Below the pieces are notes generated by a model. The model saw only the letters and a list, made by a program, of their open reading frames with translations. It was not told the DNA's origin and searched no databases. From Corallococcus coralloides DSM 2259 (lineage in GTDB: Bacteria > Myxococcota > Myxococcia > Myxococcales > Myxococcaceae): DNA of 64,000 bases. This document shows, in pieces, positions 44,147 through 53,124 of this stretch; within the stretch, counting starts at the first letter, position 1, and every line of letters starts with the position of its first letter. The stretch covers positions 1,426,001 through 1,490,000 of the forward strand of contig NC_017030.1 of NCBI RefSeq assembly GCF_000255295.1. Reading direction: 5' to 3'. A program made the translations under genes and the position numbers.

Positions 44147-45933
44147 GCCGCGCGGGACGTTGGTTGGCGCTCACCCTGGTGGGGTTCGCCGTGGTGGTGG
44201 CCTGCACCGATTCGTATCTCTACGACCCGCGCCGCGACACGGACGTGCCCGCGGACCGGGCCGTGGCGCTGGACGGGCGCTTCTGCACCCTGGGCGCCAA
44301 TGAGGTCATCCGGCCCATCAAGCTCATCGTCGCCATGGACGCCAGCCAGTCCATGCGCGTGAGCGACCCGGACGGCACGCGCGCCACGGCGCTGGTGGAC
44401 CTCATCGAGAACCTCCCGCAGGACGACGAGGTCTCCATCGCGGTGATGCTCTTCGCGGGCAGCACCACGGCGTTCCTCACGCAGGACCCCGGGCCGCCGG
44501 CGGAGGACGGCTTCGTGCAGGTGTCCCGGCTGGACGCCACCGCGAAGGCCATCCTCACGGAGAAGCTGCTCACCTTCCGCAACACGGACACGTCGCCGAA
44601 CCGGGACTCGACGGACTTCGTCAAGCCGCTGTCGGACATCTACTCGCTCATCAACACGGACATCGCGCGGGCGCGGCAGCAGCCCACCGGGGGCGACGCG
44701 CTGGCGCAGGCGCGCTACTCGGTCATCTTCCTGTCGGACGGCAAGCCCACCAACAACCAGGACGACGAGCTCATCCGCGGCGACGCGGTGGTGCGCATCC
44801 GCCAGCTGCGCGACCTGGTGGAGGACGTGCGCTTCAACACCGTGCACGTCTTCAACCCCACGCAGCCGGTGCCGTCCGTGTGCGACCTGGTGGCGGAGGA
44901 CGGCGGCTTCGGCGATGGCGGCTGCCCGCTGCTCATCATCAACCAGAACGCGGACCGCCTGGAGAAGATGGCCACGCTGGGCGGCGGCAACTTCCGGGAC
45001 TTCCGCAACAACGAGCCCATCAACTTCCTCAACTTCCAGTTCGGCCAGGTGCGCCGCGCCTTCATCGTGAAGGACTTCGTGGCCTCCAACTTCTCCGCGC
45101 CCCCGGGCAGCCCGCTGGATGAGGCGGACACGGACGGCGACGGCCTCACCGACGCGCGCGAGTACGAGCTGGGCACGAACCCCAACCTGCGCGACACGGA
45201 CGGCGACGGCTTCAGCGACGGCGTGGAGGTGTACTTCCGCGACCGCGGCGTGCAGTTCGACCCCACCCAGGAAGTGCAGCCGGACGGCGGCGGCCTGGAC
45301 AAGGGCTGCCCGCCCGCGCTGCGCGGCGTGGACACCGACTGCGACGGCCTCCTGGACTGCGACGAGCAGTTCATCGGCACCAACGCCACCCTCCAGGACA
45401 GCGACGGCGACGGCGTGCCGGACGGCATGGAGTGGCGCGGCGGCACGCAGGGCTCCAGCAAGGACCTGGACGAGGACCCGGACACGGACGGCCTCACCAA
45501 CCGCAGCGAGCTGCGCATGCACATGCGCCCGCTGCAGGTGGACACCTCCAACCTGGCCTCGGACGCGTACCGCTACAGCATGGAGGCGGACGGCCCGGTG
45601 GATGACCAGGGCCGCCAGTGCTACCGCTTCCGCGTGGACAACGTGCTGCTCGCCCCCACCATCGCGATGATCGCCGACGGGGGCGTGGACGGGGGCGTGG
45701 ACGCCGGCACCGTGCAGCGCGGCGCGGGCTACAACGACATCTACCTCTCCGTGTCCATGCTGCCCGCGGACGACCCCACCGCGCGCACGCTGGTGCGCAC
45801 CTTCCGCGTGGACTCCGTGCGCTACCCGGTGGGCGGCATCAAGTCGCCTCCGGATGGCGTCATCCGCGTGAACCCCGAGGACTTCGTGGACGGCTGCCCC
45901 GGCGTCGTCCCGACCCTCTCGCCCGTTCCCTGA
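44143..45933 (+). CDS. VWA-domain lipoprotein with thrombospondin-3 repeats (paralogue)
   Basis: 596 residues from GTG 44143, overlapping the previous stop as GTGA and preceded by GGGAGG. Lipobox VVVAC. VWA domain about 58-310 with metal site D66-x-S68-x-S70 (AMDASQSM), at the same residue numbers as in the preceding paralogue, and VIFLSDGKPTN. Calcium repeats about 325-450 (ADTDGDGLTDARE, DTDCDGLLDCDE). The C-terminal module includes CYRFRVDNVLLAPT, then a Gly/Val/Asp linker and a beta domain ending DGCPGVVPT. Likely forms a set with the two other VWA lipoproteins. Confidence 0.9.
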   Translation: MSRAGRWLALTLVGFAVVVACTDSYLYDPRRDTDVPADRAVALDGRFCTLGANEVIRPIKLIVAMDASQSMRVSDPDGTRATALVDLIENLPQDDEVSIAVMLFAGSTTAFLTQDPGPPAEDGFVQVSRLDATAKAILTEKLLTFRNTDTSPNRDSTDFVKPLSDIYSLINTDIARARQQPTGGDALAQARYSVIFLSDGKPTNNQDDELIRGDAVVRIRQLRDLVEDVRFNTVHVFNPTQPVPSVCDLVAEDGGFGDGGCPLLIINQNADRLEKMATLGGGNFRDFRNNEPINFLNFQFGQVRRAFIVKDFVASNFSAPPGSPLDEADTDGDGLTDAREYELGTNPNLRDTDGDGFSDGVEVYFRDRGVQFDPTQEVQPDGGGLDKGCPPALRGVDTDCDGLLDCDEQFIGTNATLQDSDGDGVPDGMEWRGGTQGSSKDLDEDPDTDGLTNRSELRMHMRPLQVDTSNLASDAYRYSMEADGPVDDQGRQCYRFRVDNVLLAPTIAMIADGGVDGGVDAGTVQRGAGYNDIYLSVSMLPADDPTARTLVRTFRVDSVRYPVGGIKSPPDGVIRVNPEDFVDGCPGVVPTLSPVP

Positions 45934-45953
45934 CTTCTGCTCCCGAGTCTCCC

Positions 45954-48251
45954 ATGCGCCTTCGCACCCGACTGCTCCCGCTCGCGCTCCTCCTGCTGGC
46001 CGCCTGTTCCTCCGAAGGGGACGACACGCCGGACGCCGGCACGGGCGTGGTGGAGGACCTCTGCAACAGCCGCGAGGAGGCCCTGTCCAACGCGGACTGT
46101 GAATTGAAGCCCGGCGTGCCCATGGAGCGCTTCCTGGCGCTCACGGGCGAGGTGAAGGCCGGTGACGAGGACTGGTACAGCGTCCGCATCCCCGCCTCCG
46201 CCACCGCGCGCACGCTGGTGCACGTCACCGGCACGTACCTGGCGTCCAGCACGCCGGTGAACCTGTCCGTCACGGTGCAGGAGAAGGACAAGAGCACCGC
46301 GCTGGTGGCGAAGTCGGACCAGCACGGCTCGGGCGCCCCGAAGCCGGTGGACATCATCCTGCCGTACGGCACGCCGGACACGCAGCTCATCATCGTGGTG
46401 CGCGACGCGCCCACGAACCCCGCGCGCCCCAACTTCGACGCGCGCAATCCGTACCGGCTCACGGTGGAGCTGTTGGAGAACCCGGACGCGAACGAGCCCA
46501 ACGACGTCACGCCCACGCCCATCGCGCTGGCGGCGCAGGGGGCCATGCAGGTGGGCACGGCGCAGGGCTACCTGGCCACGGACAACGACGTGGACCGCTT
46601 CAGCTTCCCGCTGACGGCGGGGAAGATTGCCTACGTGCGCGTCACCGCGCCGGACCAGGGCTTCGCGCCCAACTACCGCCTGTCCTATGAGCTCTTGCGC
46701 CCCAACGGCACCGACAAGGAGTCGGAGGGCAACGTGCTGCCCAAGGTGCACCCGGGCGTGCTGGCCACCGCGCGCAAGGTGAAGCTGGCGGGCACCTGGA
46801 CGCTGGTGGTGAAGGGCTACCGGGGCAACAACGAGCCCGTGCCCGCGGGCGACCTGCGCCAGCCGTACGAGGTGGAGGTGCGCGTGGTGGACGAGGAGGA
46901 CCCGCGCGACCAGTCCGGGGACAACGACGCCTACGCCCGCGCGTCCGTGAACAACCTGGGGGCGCCGGGCGCGTCCACGAACTTCGATGGCCGGCTGGGC
47001 TACGTGTCCGACCGCGACTGGTTCGCGGTGAAGCTGTCCACCCTGACGAAGCCCAGCGTGCTGCGCTACCGGCTGACGGAGCGGCCCACCACCCCGCGCT
47101 TCGATCCGCTGCCCCTGCCGCTGGGCCAGCTGGCGGACCGGCAGGTGCTGGTGTTCACCACCGTCAGCACCACCGTCACCGCAGAGCAGCGCGCCACCTG
47201 CACCAACAACCCGGCCGTGTGTCCGCGCGACACGCGCGAGCACCCCGACGCGCCGGGGCTGGTGCAGGCCTACTGCAACAACGCGGAGGCCGTGCTGTGC
47301 ATCCAGTCCGTGCGCGAGGAGTCCGACCCGGCGCGCTTCCCCAACCTGAGCAACTTCCAGGGCCGGCTGCCGGTGCCCGCGCACGGCACGGAGGTGACGT
47401 ACCACTTCGTGGTGCAGGACGACGGCAACAACTGGGCGGATGACCGCGACTACCGGCTGGAGGTGTCCTGGGAGGCGGAGGACACGGAAGAGGAGAACGC
47501 CTACAGCGGCGGCGTGGAGCAGCCGCGCGCCAAGACGCTGGGCGGCGTGGGCACGGGCAACCTGCCGGTGGGCAACGCCACCTTCGAGGTGAAGGGCCAG
47601 CTGACGTACGGCCACGGCCGGCTGCGCAACAACGACCGCGCCACGGGCCTGGGCGTGCGCGGCCCTACGGACTACGACGCGGTGCCCTCCGACACGGACA
47701 CCTTCGAGTACCAGCTCCCCGCGCTGAGCGCGCCCGAGGACGCGGCGTGGCTGGTGCAGTGGGACGTGGACAACCTGCCGGATGGCGGCACGCCGCACGG
47801 GCTGGCGCTGGATTTGACCTTCTGTGACGGCTCCGCCACGGACGGAGGCACCACCGGGTGCATGCCGGTGACGACCACCAGCACGGGCGGCGCGCTGACG
47901 CTGGCCTACAACCCGACGGCGATGCGCGCGTGGCACACCTCCGCGAGCGCGCCGCTCAGCAGCTACCAGGCGCTGTACCAGCTGGAGAAGACGGCCACCA
48001 CGACGCGCGTCACGGTGGCGCCCTACACGTGCTCCTGCCTGGAGCGGCGCTTCATCCAGGGCGGCACGCTCAAGGTGGCGGTGAGCGCCACCGAGCGCAC
48101 GGACTACACGCCCGTGGGCTACACGCTGCGCACCGGCTACGGCGACTACCCGCGCAGCTACAATGCGGCGGATGGTGGCTCGCCCACGTCGTGCCCGGCG
48201 CCCACGCAGGACGGTGGCACGTGGGTGGGCGGTTGCCAGTTCACCCGCTAG
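45954..48251 (+). CDS. PPC-domain surface lipoprotein
   Basis: 765 residues from ATG 45954; lipobox LLAAC. Two or three pre-peptidase C-terminal (PPC) beta-sandwich domains can be traced: about 50-180 (VKAGDEDWYSVRIPASATAR), about 183-325 (ENPDANEPNDVTPTPIAL then LATDNDVDRFSFPLTAGKIA), and about 335-520 (LGYVSDRDWFAVKLS). The last third is beta-rich with several Cys pairs (YTCSCLERR). There is no protease domain, although PPC units are normally attached to one. Twenty bases after the VWA gene and in the same direction, so it is the last of the cluster. Confidence 0.82.
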   Translation: MRLRTRLLPLALLLLAACSSEGDDTPDAGTGVVEDLCNSREEALSNADCELKPGVPMERFLALTGEVKAGDEDWYSVRIPASATARTLVHVTGTYLASSTPVNLSVTVQEKDKSTALVAKSDQHGSGAPKPVDIILPYGTPDTQLIIVVRDAPTNPARPNFDARNPYRLTVELLENPDANEPNDVTPTPIALAAQGAMQVGTAQGYLATDNDVDRFSFPLTAGKIAYVRVTAPDQGFAPNYRLSYELLRPNGTDKESEGNVLPKVHPGVLATARKVKLAGTWTLVVKGYRGNNEPVPAGDLRQPYEVEVRVVDEEDPRDQSGDNDAYARASVNNLGAPGASTNFDGRLGYVSDRDWFAVKLSTLTKPSVLRYRLTERPTTPRFDPLPLPLGQLADRQVLVFTTVSTTVTAEQRATCTNNPAVCPRDTREHPDAPGLVQAYCNNAEAVLCIQSVREESDPARFPNLSNFQGRLPVPAHGTEVTYHFVVQDDGNNWADDRDYRLEVSWEAEDTEEENAYSGGVEQPRAKTLGGVGTGNLPVGNATFEVKGQLTYGHGRLRNNDRATGLGVRGPTDYDAVPSDTDTFEYQLPALSAPEDAAWLVQWDVDNLPDGGTPHGLALDLTFCDGSATDGGTTGCMPVTTTSTGGALTLAYNPTAMRAWHTSASAPLSSYQALYQLEKTATTTRVTVAPYTCSCLERRFIQGGTLKVAVSATERTDYTPVGYTLRTGYGDYPRSYNAADGGSPTSCPAPTQDGGTWVGGCQFTR

Positions 48252-48263
48252 CAGGCCCGGGCG

Positions 48264-48291
48264 GGCGGCGGGGCTTCACGCCTCCGCCGCC
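48264..48291. terminator. Hairpin between convergent genes
   Basis: Arms GGCGGCGG/CCGCCGCC (8 bp), with an inner GGC/GCC pair and a one-base bulge, sit between the stops of the PPC lipoprotein gene and the small lipoprotein gene. No T-run on either strand. Position suits a two-way terminator. Confidence 0.4.
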
Positions 48292-48310
48292 TCCGGGGAC
48301 ACCGCCGGGA

Positions 48311-48745
48311 CTACGGCGCGATGCCCTTGCCCTTGAGCGCCAGCTCGCGCGTCTCGCCGTTGGCGGCGTTGGACTTGAGGGTGAGCGTGCCGGTGAACTC
48401 CTTCGCGGCGTTGGGCTTGAAGGCGACCTCGATGAAGGTGCGCTGGTAGGTCTCCAGCTTCAGGGGGCCGTTCTCCGGCCAGGTCTCCGGCTTCTTCATG
48501 GTGAAGACGCCGGGGCCGGAGATGGAGGCCTCGTTGAGCTCCAGCGTCTGGAGGCCGCGGTTCTCGATGTAGAGCGTGTTGAAGGTCGTCGCCCCCACGT
48601 AGGTCCCAGCGGAGAACTCCGTGTCGAAGCTCAGCTCCGTACGGTCGATGAGCAGCTGCGGCGTGTTCGGCAGTTCCTCGGTCTCGTCTCCGCAGCCCGC
48701 CAGGGCGATGATGGTGAGGGGCAGCCACAGGTTGCGCAGGCGCAT
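48311..48745 (-). CDS. Small lipoprotein with immunoglobulin-like (ASH-type) domain
   Basis: 144 residues from ATG 48745, with GAGGAG nine bases upstream. Lipobox ALAGC. Residues about 35-142 form one beta-sandwich of the ASH/'choice-of-anchor D' kind: LIDRTELSFDTEFSAGTYV, FNTLYIENRGLQTLELNEAS, then FIEVAFKPNAAKEFTGTLTL and ALKGKG. These domains are common in large secreted proteins; here there is a single one on a lipid anchor. Divergent from the next gene, with only 31 bases between starts. Confidence 0.8.
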   Translation of the reverse strand: MRLRNLWLPLTIIALAGCGDETEELPNTPQLLIDRTELSFDTEFSAGTYVGATTFNTLYIENRGLQTLELNEASISGPGVFTMKKPETWPENGPLKLETYQRTFIEVAFKPNAAKEFTGTLTLKSNAANGETRELALKGKGIAP

Positions 48746-48776
48746 GGACATCCACTCCTCGGTGAGGTTTGAAAGA

Positions 48777-49274
48777 ATGTCTGGAGTTGTAACACGGAAT
48801 GTCTCGCGACTGGCGGGCGCTGTGATGGGATTGATGCTCATCGCATGCGGCGGCTCGCGGGATGACTTCATCGGTGCGCGCGTGCTGGATGTCTGCAAGG
48901 CGTCCTGGCCCGTGTGCAGTGAGTACGCGGGCTGCATCCTCGGGCCGGAGAGCTACTCCGAAGGCCGCTTCCCCGGCCGCGGGCAGGTGCTGGTGCGCGT
49001 GCCGGAGGCCTCCACCATCAAGGTGAGCTTCTACCTGGAGGAGGTGACGGCGGCGGGCGAGGAGACGGCCATCACCGTGCACGAGGAGGGCTGCCGCGCA
49101 CGGCAGCGCAAGGCGTCCACGGGCCGCGCGGCGTTGGACCAGATGGAGAAGTTCGGCGTCTTCACCCAGCAGGCGGACGTCACCGGCGTGGGTGACCACC
49201 TGGTGGAGTTCGACTCCGACATGCAGGCGCGCTACGTGGTGAAGGTGGACGTGACGCCGCTGCGCCTCCAGTAG
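48777..49274 (+). CDS. Hypothetical lipoprotein
   Basis: 165 residues from ATG 48777. Signal peptide and lipobox LMLIAC (Cys about 24). The mature part has cysteines in VCKASWPVCSEYAGC, suggesting a disulfide-pinned N-terminal loop. A beta-rich half follows (GQVLVRVPEASTIKVSFYL, EETAITVHEEGC) and an ending DMQARYVVKVDVTPLRL. No family recognised. The 31-base divergent gap to the ASH-domain lipoprotein gene means the two promoters must overlap each other's coding start. Confidence 0.7.
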   Translation: MSGVVTRNVSRLAGAVMGLMLIACGGSRDDFIGARVLDVCKASWPVCSEYAGCILGPESYSEGRFPGRGQVLVRVPEASTIKVSFYLEEVTAAGEETAITVHEEGCRARQRKASTGRAALDQMEKFGVFTQQADVTGVGDHLVEFDSDMQARYVVKVDVTPLRLQ

Positions 49275-49293
49275 CGCAAGGCGGCGTCTCGCG

Positions 49294-50946
49294 TCAGCCC
49301 TTGAGCGTGCGCACCAGGTGGTCCGCCACGCGGAAGCTGTTGGCGGCGATGGTGAGCGTGGAGGGCACGCTGCCACCGGTGGGCATGAAGCTGCCGTCCA
49401 CGACGTAGAGGTTCGGCACTTCGTGCGCGCGGCAGTGCTTGTCCAGCACGGAGGCCGCCGGGTCGTCGCCGAAGCGGCAGGTGCCGTGCTGGAGGATGGT
49501 CGTCTCTCCCTGTGTGCCCACGCGCTCCACGCTGTCCGGGTCCAGGCGCATCAACACTTCCTCGCCGCGCTCCACGAGGAAGCGCGTGGCGGCGAAGTCC
49601 GCCGGGTGCCGGTCCAGGGTGATGGCGGCCACGGGAATACCGTACTTGTCCTTCACCTCGGACTCCACCGTGACGGAGGTGCCGGGCGTGGGGAGGAACT
49701 CCGCGTAGACCTCGAACTCGAGGATGCGCGAGTCGCGGTACGCGCGCATGCGGTCCTTCAATTCCTTGCCGAACACGCCCGTCTTGCCGGTGCCCGCCAG
49801 GCCCACCGCCGCGTAGATGGGGTTGGGGTGCGCCCACATGAAGCCCAGCGTGCCGCCCTTGCGGAAGCCGTGGCGCGCGTCCGGCATCACGTAGAAGTCC
49901 TGGAGGCTGCGGTTGACGAAGGGCGCCGGGTCCGTGAGCCAGGGCCGCGCGGCCTTCTGCTTGGACACGCGGAAGTGCGCCCGCGAGCCGCCGAAGGAGC
50001 TGAAGAGGAGGTTCTTCCCCACGAGCCCGCTGCCGTTGGCCAGGCCATGGGGGAAGCGGCTGGAGGTGGAGTTGAGCAGGAGGCGCGCGCTCTCCACGGC
50101 GGTGGCGGAGGCGATGATGACCTTCGCGGGCTGCTCCTGAGCGACGCCGTCCTTGTCCAGGTACACCACGCTCTTCGCGCGGCCCTGCTTGTCCACCTCG
50201 ATGGAGCGCGCCATGCAGCCCGGGCGCACCTCCACGTTGCCGGTGGCGATGGCGTTGGGGATGAGGCTCGCGAGCGTGCTGCTCTTGGCGCCCGTCTCGC
50301 AGCCGTAGCTGCCGCACAGCGCGCAGTACGCGCACGGCGAGCGGCCCTTGTAGGCCTTGCTGATGATGCCGCGCGCGGTGGGCAGCGCGTGCCAGCCCAT
50401 GGCCGCGCACACCTTGTCGATTTCGGACGCCACCGGGTGCACGTCCAGGGGCGGCAGCGGGTAGGGGCCGCTGCGGGGTTCCGCGAAGGGGTGGGGGACA
50501 GCCTGGCCGGACACGCCCAGCTCGGCTTCCGCCTTGTCGTAGAAGGGGGCCAGCTCCTCGTAGGAGATGGGCCAGTCCGCCACGGTGGTGCCGGGCACGG
50601 CGCCCAGCGTGGAGCGCAGGCGGAAGTCCACCGGCTTGAGGCGGTAGAAGAAGCCGCTCATGTGCACGGTGCCGCCGCCCACGCAGTTGGCGGTCCACGC
50701 GGCGTTGCTGCGCTCGTAGCGGCCCCTGGCCCCCTGGCGCACCAGGTGCGGCTCCTCCCAGGGCAGCGGCATGAAGAAGTTGCGGCGGCTGTTGAGGATC
50801 TCGTCGTGGACGAAGTCCTTGGGCTGGTAGTGGCGGCCCTTCTCCAGCACCACGACCTTGAAGCCCGCTCTCCCCAATTCCAGCGCGAGCGGCGCTCCAC
50901 CCGCGCCGCTGCCCACGATGCACACGTCCACGGAAGGCAGGCTCAC
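49294..50946 (-). CDS. GMC-family FAD oxidoreductase (gluconate dehydrogenase type)
   Basis: 550 residues from GTG 50946, overlapping the upstream stop as GTGA. FAD-binding Rossmann motif VGSGAGGAPLALELGRAGF near the N-terminus, then NAAWTANCVGGGTVHMSGFF. A cysteine cluster CAYCALCGSYGC (about 215-226) could bind a metal or Fe-S centre. The C-terminus has GTCRFGDDPAASVLD and VVDGSFMPTGGSVPSTLTIA, the GMC catalytic end. Together with the small subunit it should oxidise a sugar, sugar acid or alcohol in the periplasm. The cytochrome subunit of the classical three-part enzyme is not here. Confidence 0.92.
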   Translation of the reverse strand: MSLPSVDVCIVGSGAGGAPLALELGRAGFKVVVLEKGRHYQPKDFVHDEILNSRRNFFMPLPWEEPHLVRQGARGRYERSNAAWTANCVGGGTVHMSGFFYRLKPVDFRLRSTLGAVPGTTVADWPISYEELAPFYDKAEAELGVSGQAVPHPFAEPRSGPYPLPPLDVHPVASEIDKVCAAMGWHALPTARGIISKAYKGRSPCAYCALCGSYGCETGAKSSTLASLIPNAIATGNVEVRPGCMARSIEVDKQGRAKSVVYLDKDGVAQEQPAKVIIASATAVESARLLLNSTSSRFPHGLANGSGLVGKNLLFSSFGGSRAHFRVSKQKAARPWLTDPAPFVNRSLQDFYVMPDARHGFRKGGTLGFMWAHPNPIYAAVGLAGTGKTGVFGKELKDRMRAYRDSRILEFEVYAEFLPTPGTSVTVESEVKDKYGIPVAAITLDRHPADFAATRFLVERGEEVLMRLDPDSVERVGTQGETTILQHGTCRFGDDPAASVLDKHCRAHEVPNLYVVDGSFMPTGGSVPSTLTIAANSFRVADHLVRTLKG

Positions 50947-51596
50947 GGGTGGTGACCTCCGCACTCGCGCAGGCACTTGGGCCCGTCGTAGCCCTCCGGG
51001 GGCGCCATGGCGAGCGTGCCCACGGTGTCGAAGCCCATCAGCCGCCAGCCCACGCGGCCCTTGTTGCCGCCGTAGGACGGGTCGCCCAGGAAGCCCTCCA
51101 GGCTGAGCGTCATCAGCAGCTCGAAGAAGTGGGCCTCGCCGCTGCCGGCCGGGCTGTCCTTGAAGATGGCCAGCAGCTCGTCCTGCTGGGCGGGCGTGGC
51201 CTGCGCGAAGCCCTTCTGGAACATGCGCTGCGCGCGGCGCTCCAGCGCGGACAGGCCCTGGATGAAGTCGCGGTGCATGGACTCCAGCCCCTGCGTCTCC
51301 AGGATGCGGTCGATGTAGAGCGCCACGTCCGCGTCCTGGGCGCCCGGGTCCTCGTCGCGGGGGATGAGCCGCTCCACGGCCGCGGCGACGACGGCGTACT
51401 CGAAGGCGGAGAAGGTGCGCAGGGCCTGGCCGGCGGAGGTGGTGCCGGTGGGCTCCGCGGGCTTGGGCGCTTCCGCTTCCTTCGAACGTTTACACGCAAT
51501 GCCGCCCAGCAGCACCACGCCGCCGCCGAAGAAGGTGAGCCGCTGGATGAAGGTGCGCCGGGACAGCTTCGGGGGGAGCGAACGCGCGCGAGCCAT
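50943..51596 (-). CDS. Gluconate 2-dehydrogenase subunit 3-like, Tat-exported
   Basis: 217 residues from ATG 51596. A Tat-type signal (SRRTFIQRLTFFGGG) is followed by a lipobox-like GGIAC. The domain (about 55-210) matches gluconate_2-dh3: FSAFEYAVVAAAVERLIPRD, ADVALYIDRI, then FFELLMTLSLEGFLGDPSYG and VGWRLMGFD. The small subunit carries the folded FAD subunit across the membrane by hitch-hiking, since the large subunit has no signal of its own. Four-base overlap with the GMC gene supports a fixed 1:1 pair. Confidence 0.9.
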   Translation of the reverse strand: MARARSLPPKLSRRTFIQRLTFFGGGVVLLGGIACKRSKEAEAPKPAEPTGTTSAGQALRTFSAFEYAVVAAAVERLIPRDEDPGAQDADVALYIDRILETQGLESMHRDFIQGLSALERRAQRMFQKGFAQATPAQQDELLAIFKDSPAGSGEAHFFELLMTLSLEGFLGDPSYGGNKGRVGWRLMGFDTVGTLAMAPPEGYDGPKCLRECGGHHP

Positions 51597-51777
51597 GGCC
51601 CGCGAGCCTAACCCAGGAGCCTGTGTTTCACGGCACCTGAGAAGGGGGCCGGGGTCGGTTGGCCGCCCACCGCGTGCGTGACGGAAAGGGCGCACCGCGA
51701 GGCGTGACGGACAACGCGCGCGGCTGACATAGGATGGCGCACTCAACCAGGCCGACTGAACCAAGGAGAAGAACCGC

Positions 51778-53124
51778 ATGAAACGGCACGCGTGGCTACT
51801 GGGAGCGGCGCTCGCGCTGGGATGTGGCGGCGGCAAGCCGGCCAACCCGGACGCGGGCCCGAAGCCGCAGGACGATGGCGGAACGACGGACTCGCCCTTC
51901 GTGCGGCTGACGGTGGACACCGAGCCGAGCGAGTTGCACCGCATCTCCTCCATCGCCATGGCGGTGGGCCCGGATGACCGCATCGGCATCGCGTACTTCG
52001 TGAAGGTGCCCGGCAAGGAGCTGGACTTCGAGCTGCGCTACCGCGAGGTGAAGGACGGTCAGGTGCAGGCGAACGCGGAAACCATCCGGACCGTGCAGCG
52101 CGTGTATGGCGTCTCGCTGGCCTTCGCCGCGAACGGCCAGCCCGCGGTGAGCTACCTGGGCGGCGTCAACGACGGGACCACCCCCGAGTCCATCTTCTGG
52201 TTCCAGAGCGACCTGGCCGTGGCGTATCGCTCCGCGAACGGGACGTGGACGGAGCAGGTGGCTGTGCGCCTGAGCAACGAGGCGCCCACCAGTATCAGCG
52301 TCAGCAACCAGGGCCACGTCGTGGGGCTCGATCCCGCGCTGGTCTTCAACGGGAATGAGGCGCTCGTCGCCTACCGGGATGTGCACAACGGGCAATTCCC
52401 GCAGCAGGACTGGAACGCCAGCGACGCGGAGCTGGCCATCGGAGGCCCCACGTCTTGGCAGCACCAGATGGTGGCCGCGGGCGGCGACGGCGCGGATGAG
52501 AAGCCCGCGTACGGCGGGCACCTGGACATGGTGCTGGCGGGTGGTCAGCCGGCGCTGGTGTTCGATCAGGCCCTCAATGCCGCGGACGCACCCGGCCAGA
52601 ACGTGTACTTCCAGCGCCGGGGGACGGACGGAAGGACCTGGACGCCGCCGAGGAAGATCCAGACGGTGGGCAACACGATGCTGGGCGCGTCGCTGGCGTA
52701 TGACTCCGCGGTGGGGTTCGGCATCGCGGTGGTGGACCGCTCGGACAACAAGCTCACGTACATCTCGTGCGATGGCAAGACGGGCACGCAGTGCGCGTCG
52801 GCCGGGGACTGGACGCTGCCGGACCCCGTCTACCAGACGGGCTCGGGCGGCTGGTACCCGTCGCTCGCGTTCGACCCGAAGACGCACGACCCGTCCATCG
52901 CGTTCCACATCTGCTCGCTGGAGCCCGGGCGCAATGAGGGCGGCTGCTCGCCGTCTGACGACGCGCTCGTCATCGCCACGCGTGTGGAGGACCAGTGGCG
53001 TGAGGTGACGGTGGACACGGCGGGCGGCTGGTCGCCCAAGCTGGCGTTCCTGTCCACGGGCCAGCGCGTGGTGCTCTATCGCGTGCCCACGACAAGCGTC
53101 CTGACGCTGGCGGTGGAGCGGTGA
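51778..53124 (+). CDS. Propeller-like hypothetical lipoprotein
   Basis: 448 residues from ATG 51778, with AAGGAG nine bases upstream. Lipobox LALGC (Cys 16). A short Asp/Pro/Gly tether follows. The body shows repeating beta patterns with 'G..aiay' cores (DDRIGIAYFVKVPGKELDFE, LAFAANGQPAVSYLGG, YPSLAFDPKTHDPSIAFHIC), resembling BNR/sialidase-type propellers without a clear Asp-box or catalytic set. Its stop overlaps the start of the next lipoprotein gene (GTGA), so the two are made together. Confidence 0.75.
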   Translation: MKRHAWLLGAALALGCGGGKPANPDAGPKPQDDGGTTDSPFVRLTVDTEPSELHRISSIAMAVGPDDRIGIAYFVKVPGKELDFELRYREVKDGQVQANAETIRTVQRVYGVSLAFAANGQPAVSYLGGVNDGTTPESIFWFQSDLAVAYRSANGTWTEQVAVRLSNEAPTSISVSNQGHVVGLDPALVFNGNEALVAYRDVHNGQFPQQDWNASDAELAIGGPTSWQHQMVAAGGDGADEKPAYGGHLDMVLAGGQPALVFDQALNAADAPGQNVYFQRRGTDGRTWTPPRKIQTVGNTMLGASLAYDSAVGFGIAVVDRSDNKLTYISCDGKTGTQCASAGDWTLPDPVYQTGSGGWYPSLAFDPKTHDPSIAFHICSLEPGRNEGGCSPSDDALVIATRVEDQWREVTVDTAGGWSPKLAFLSTGQRVVLYRVPTTSVLTLAVER

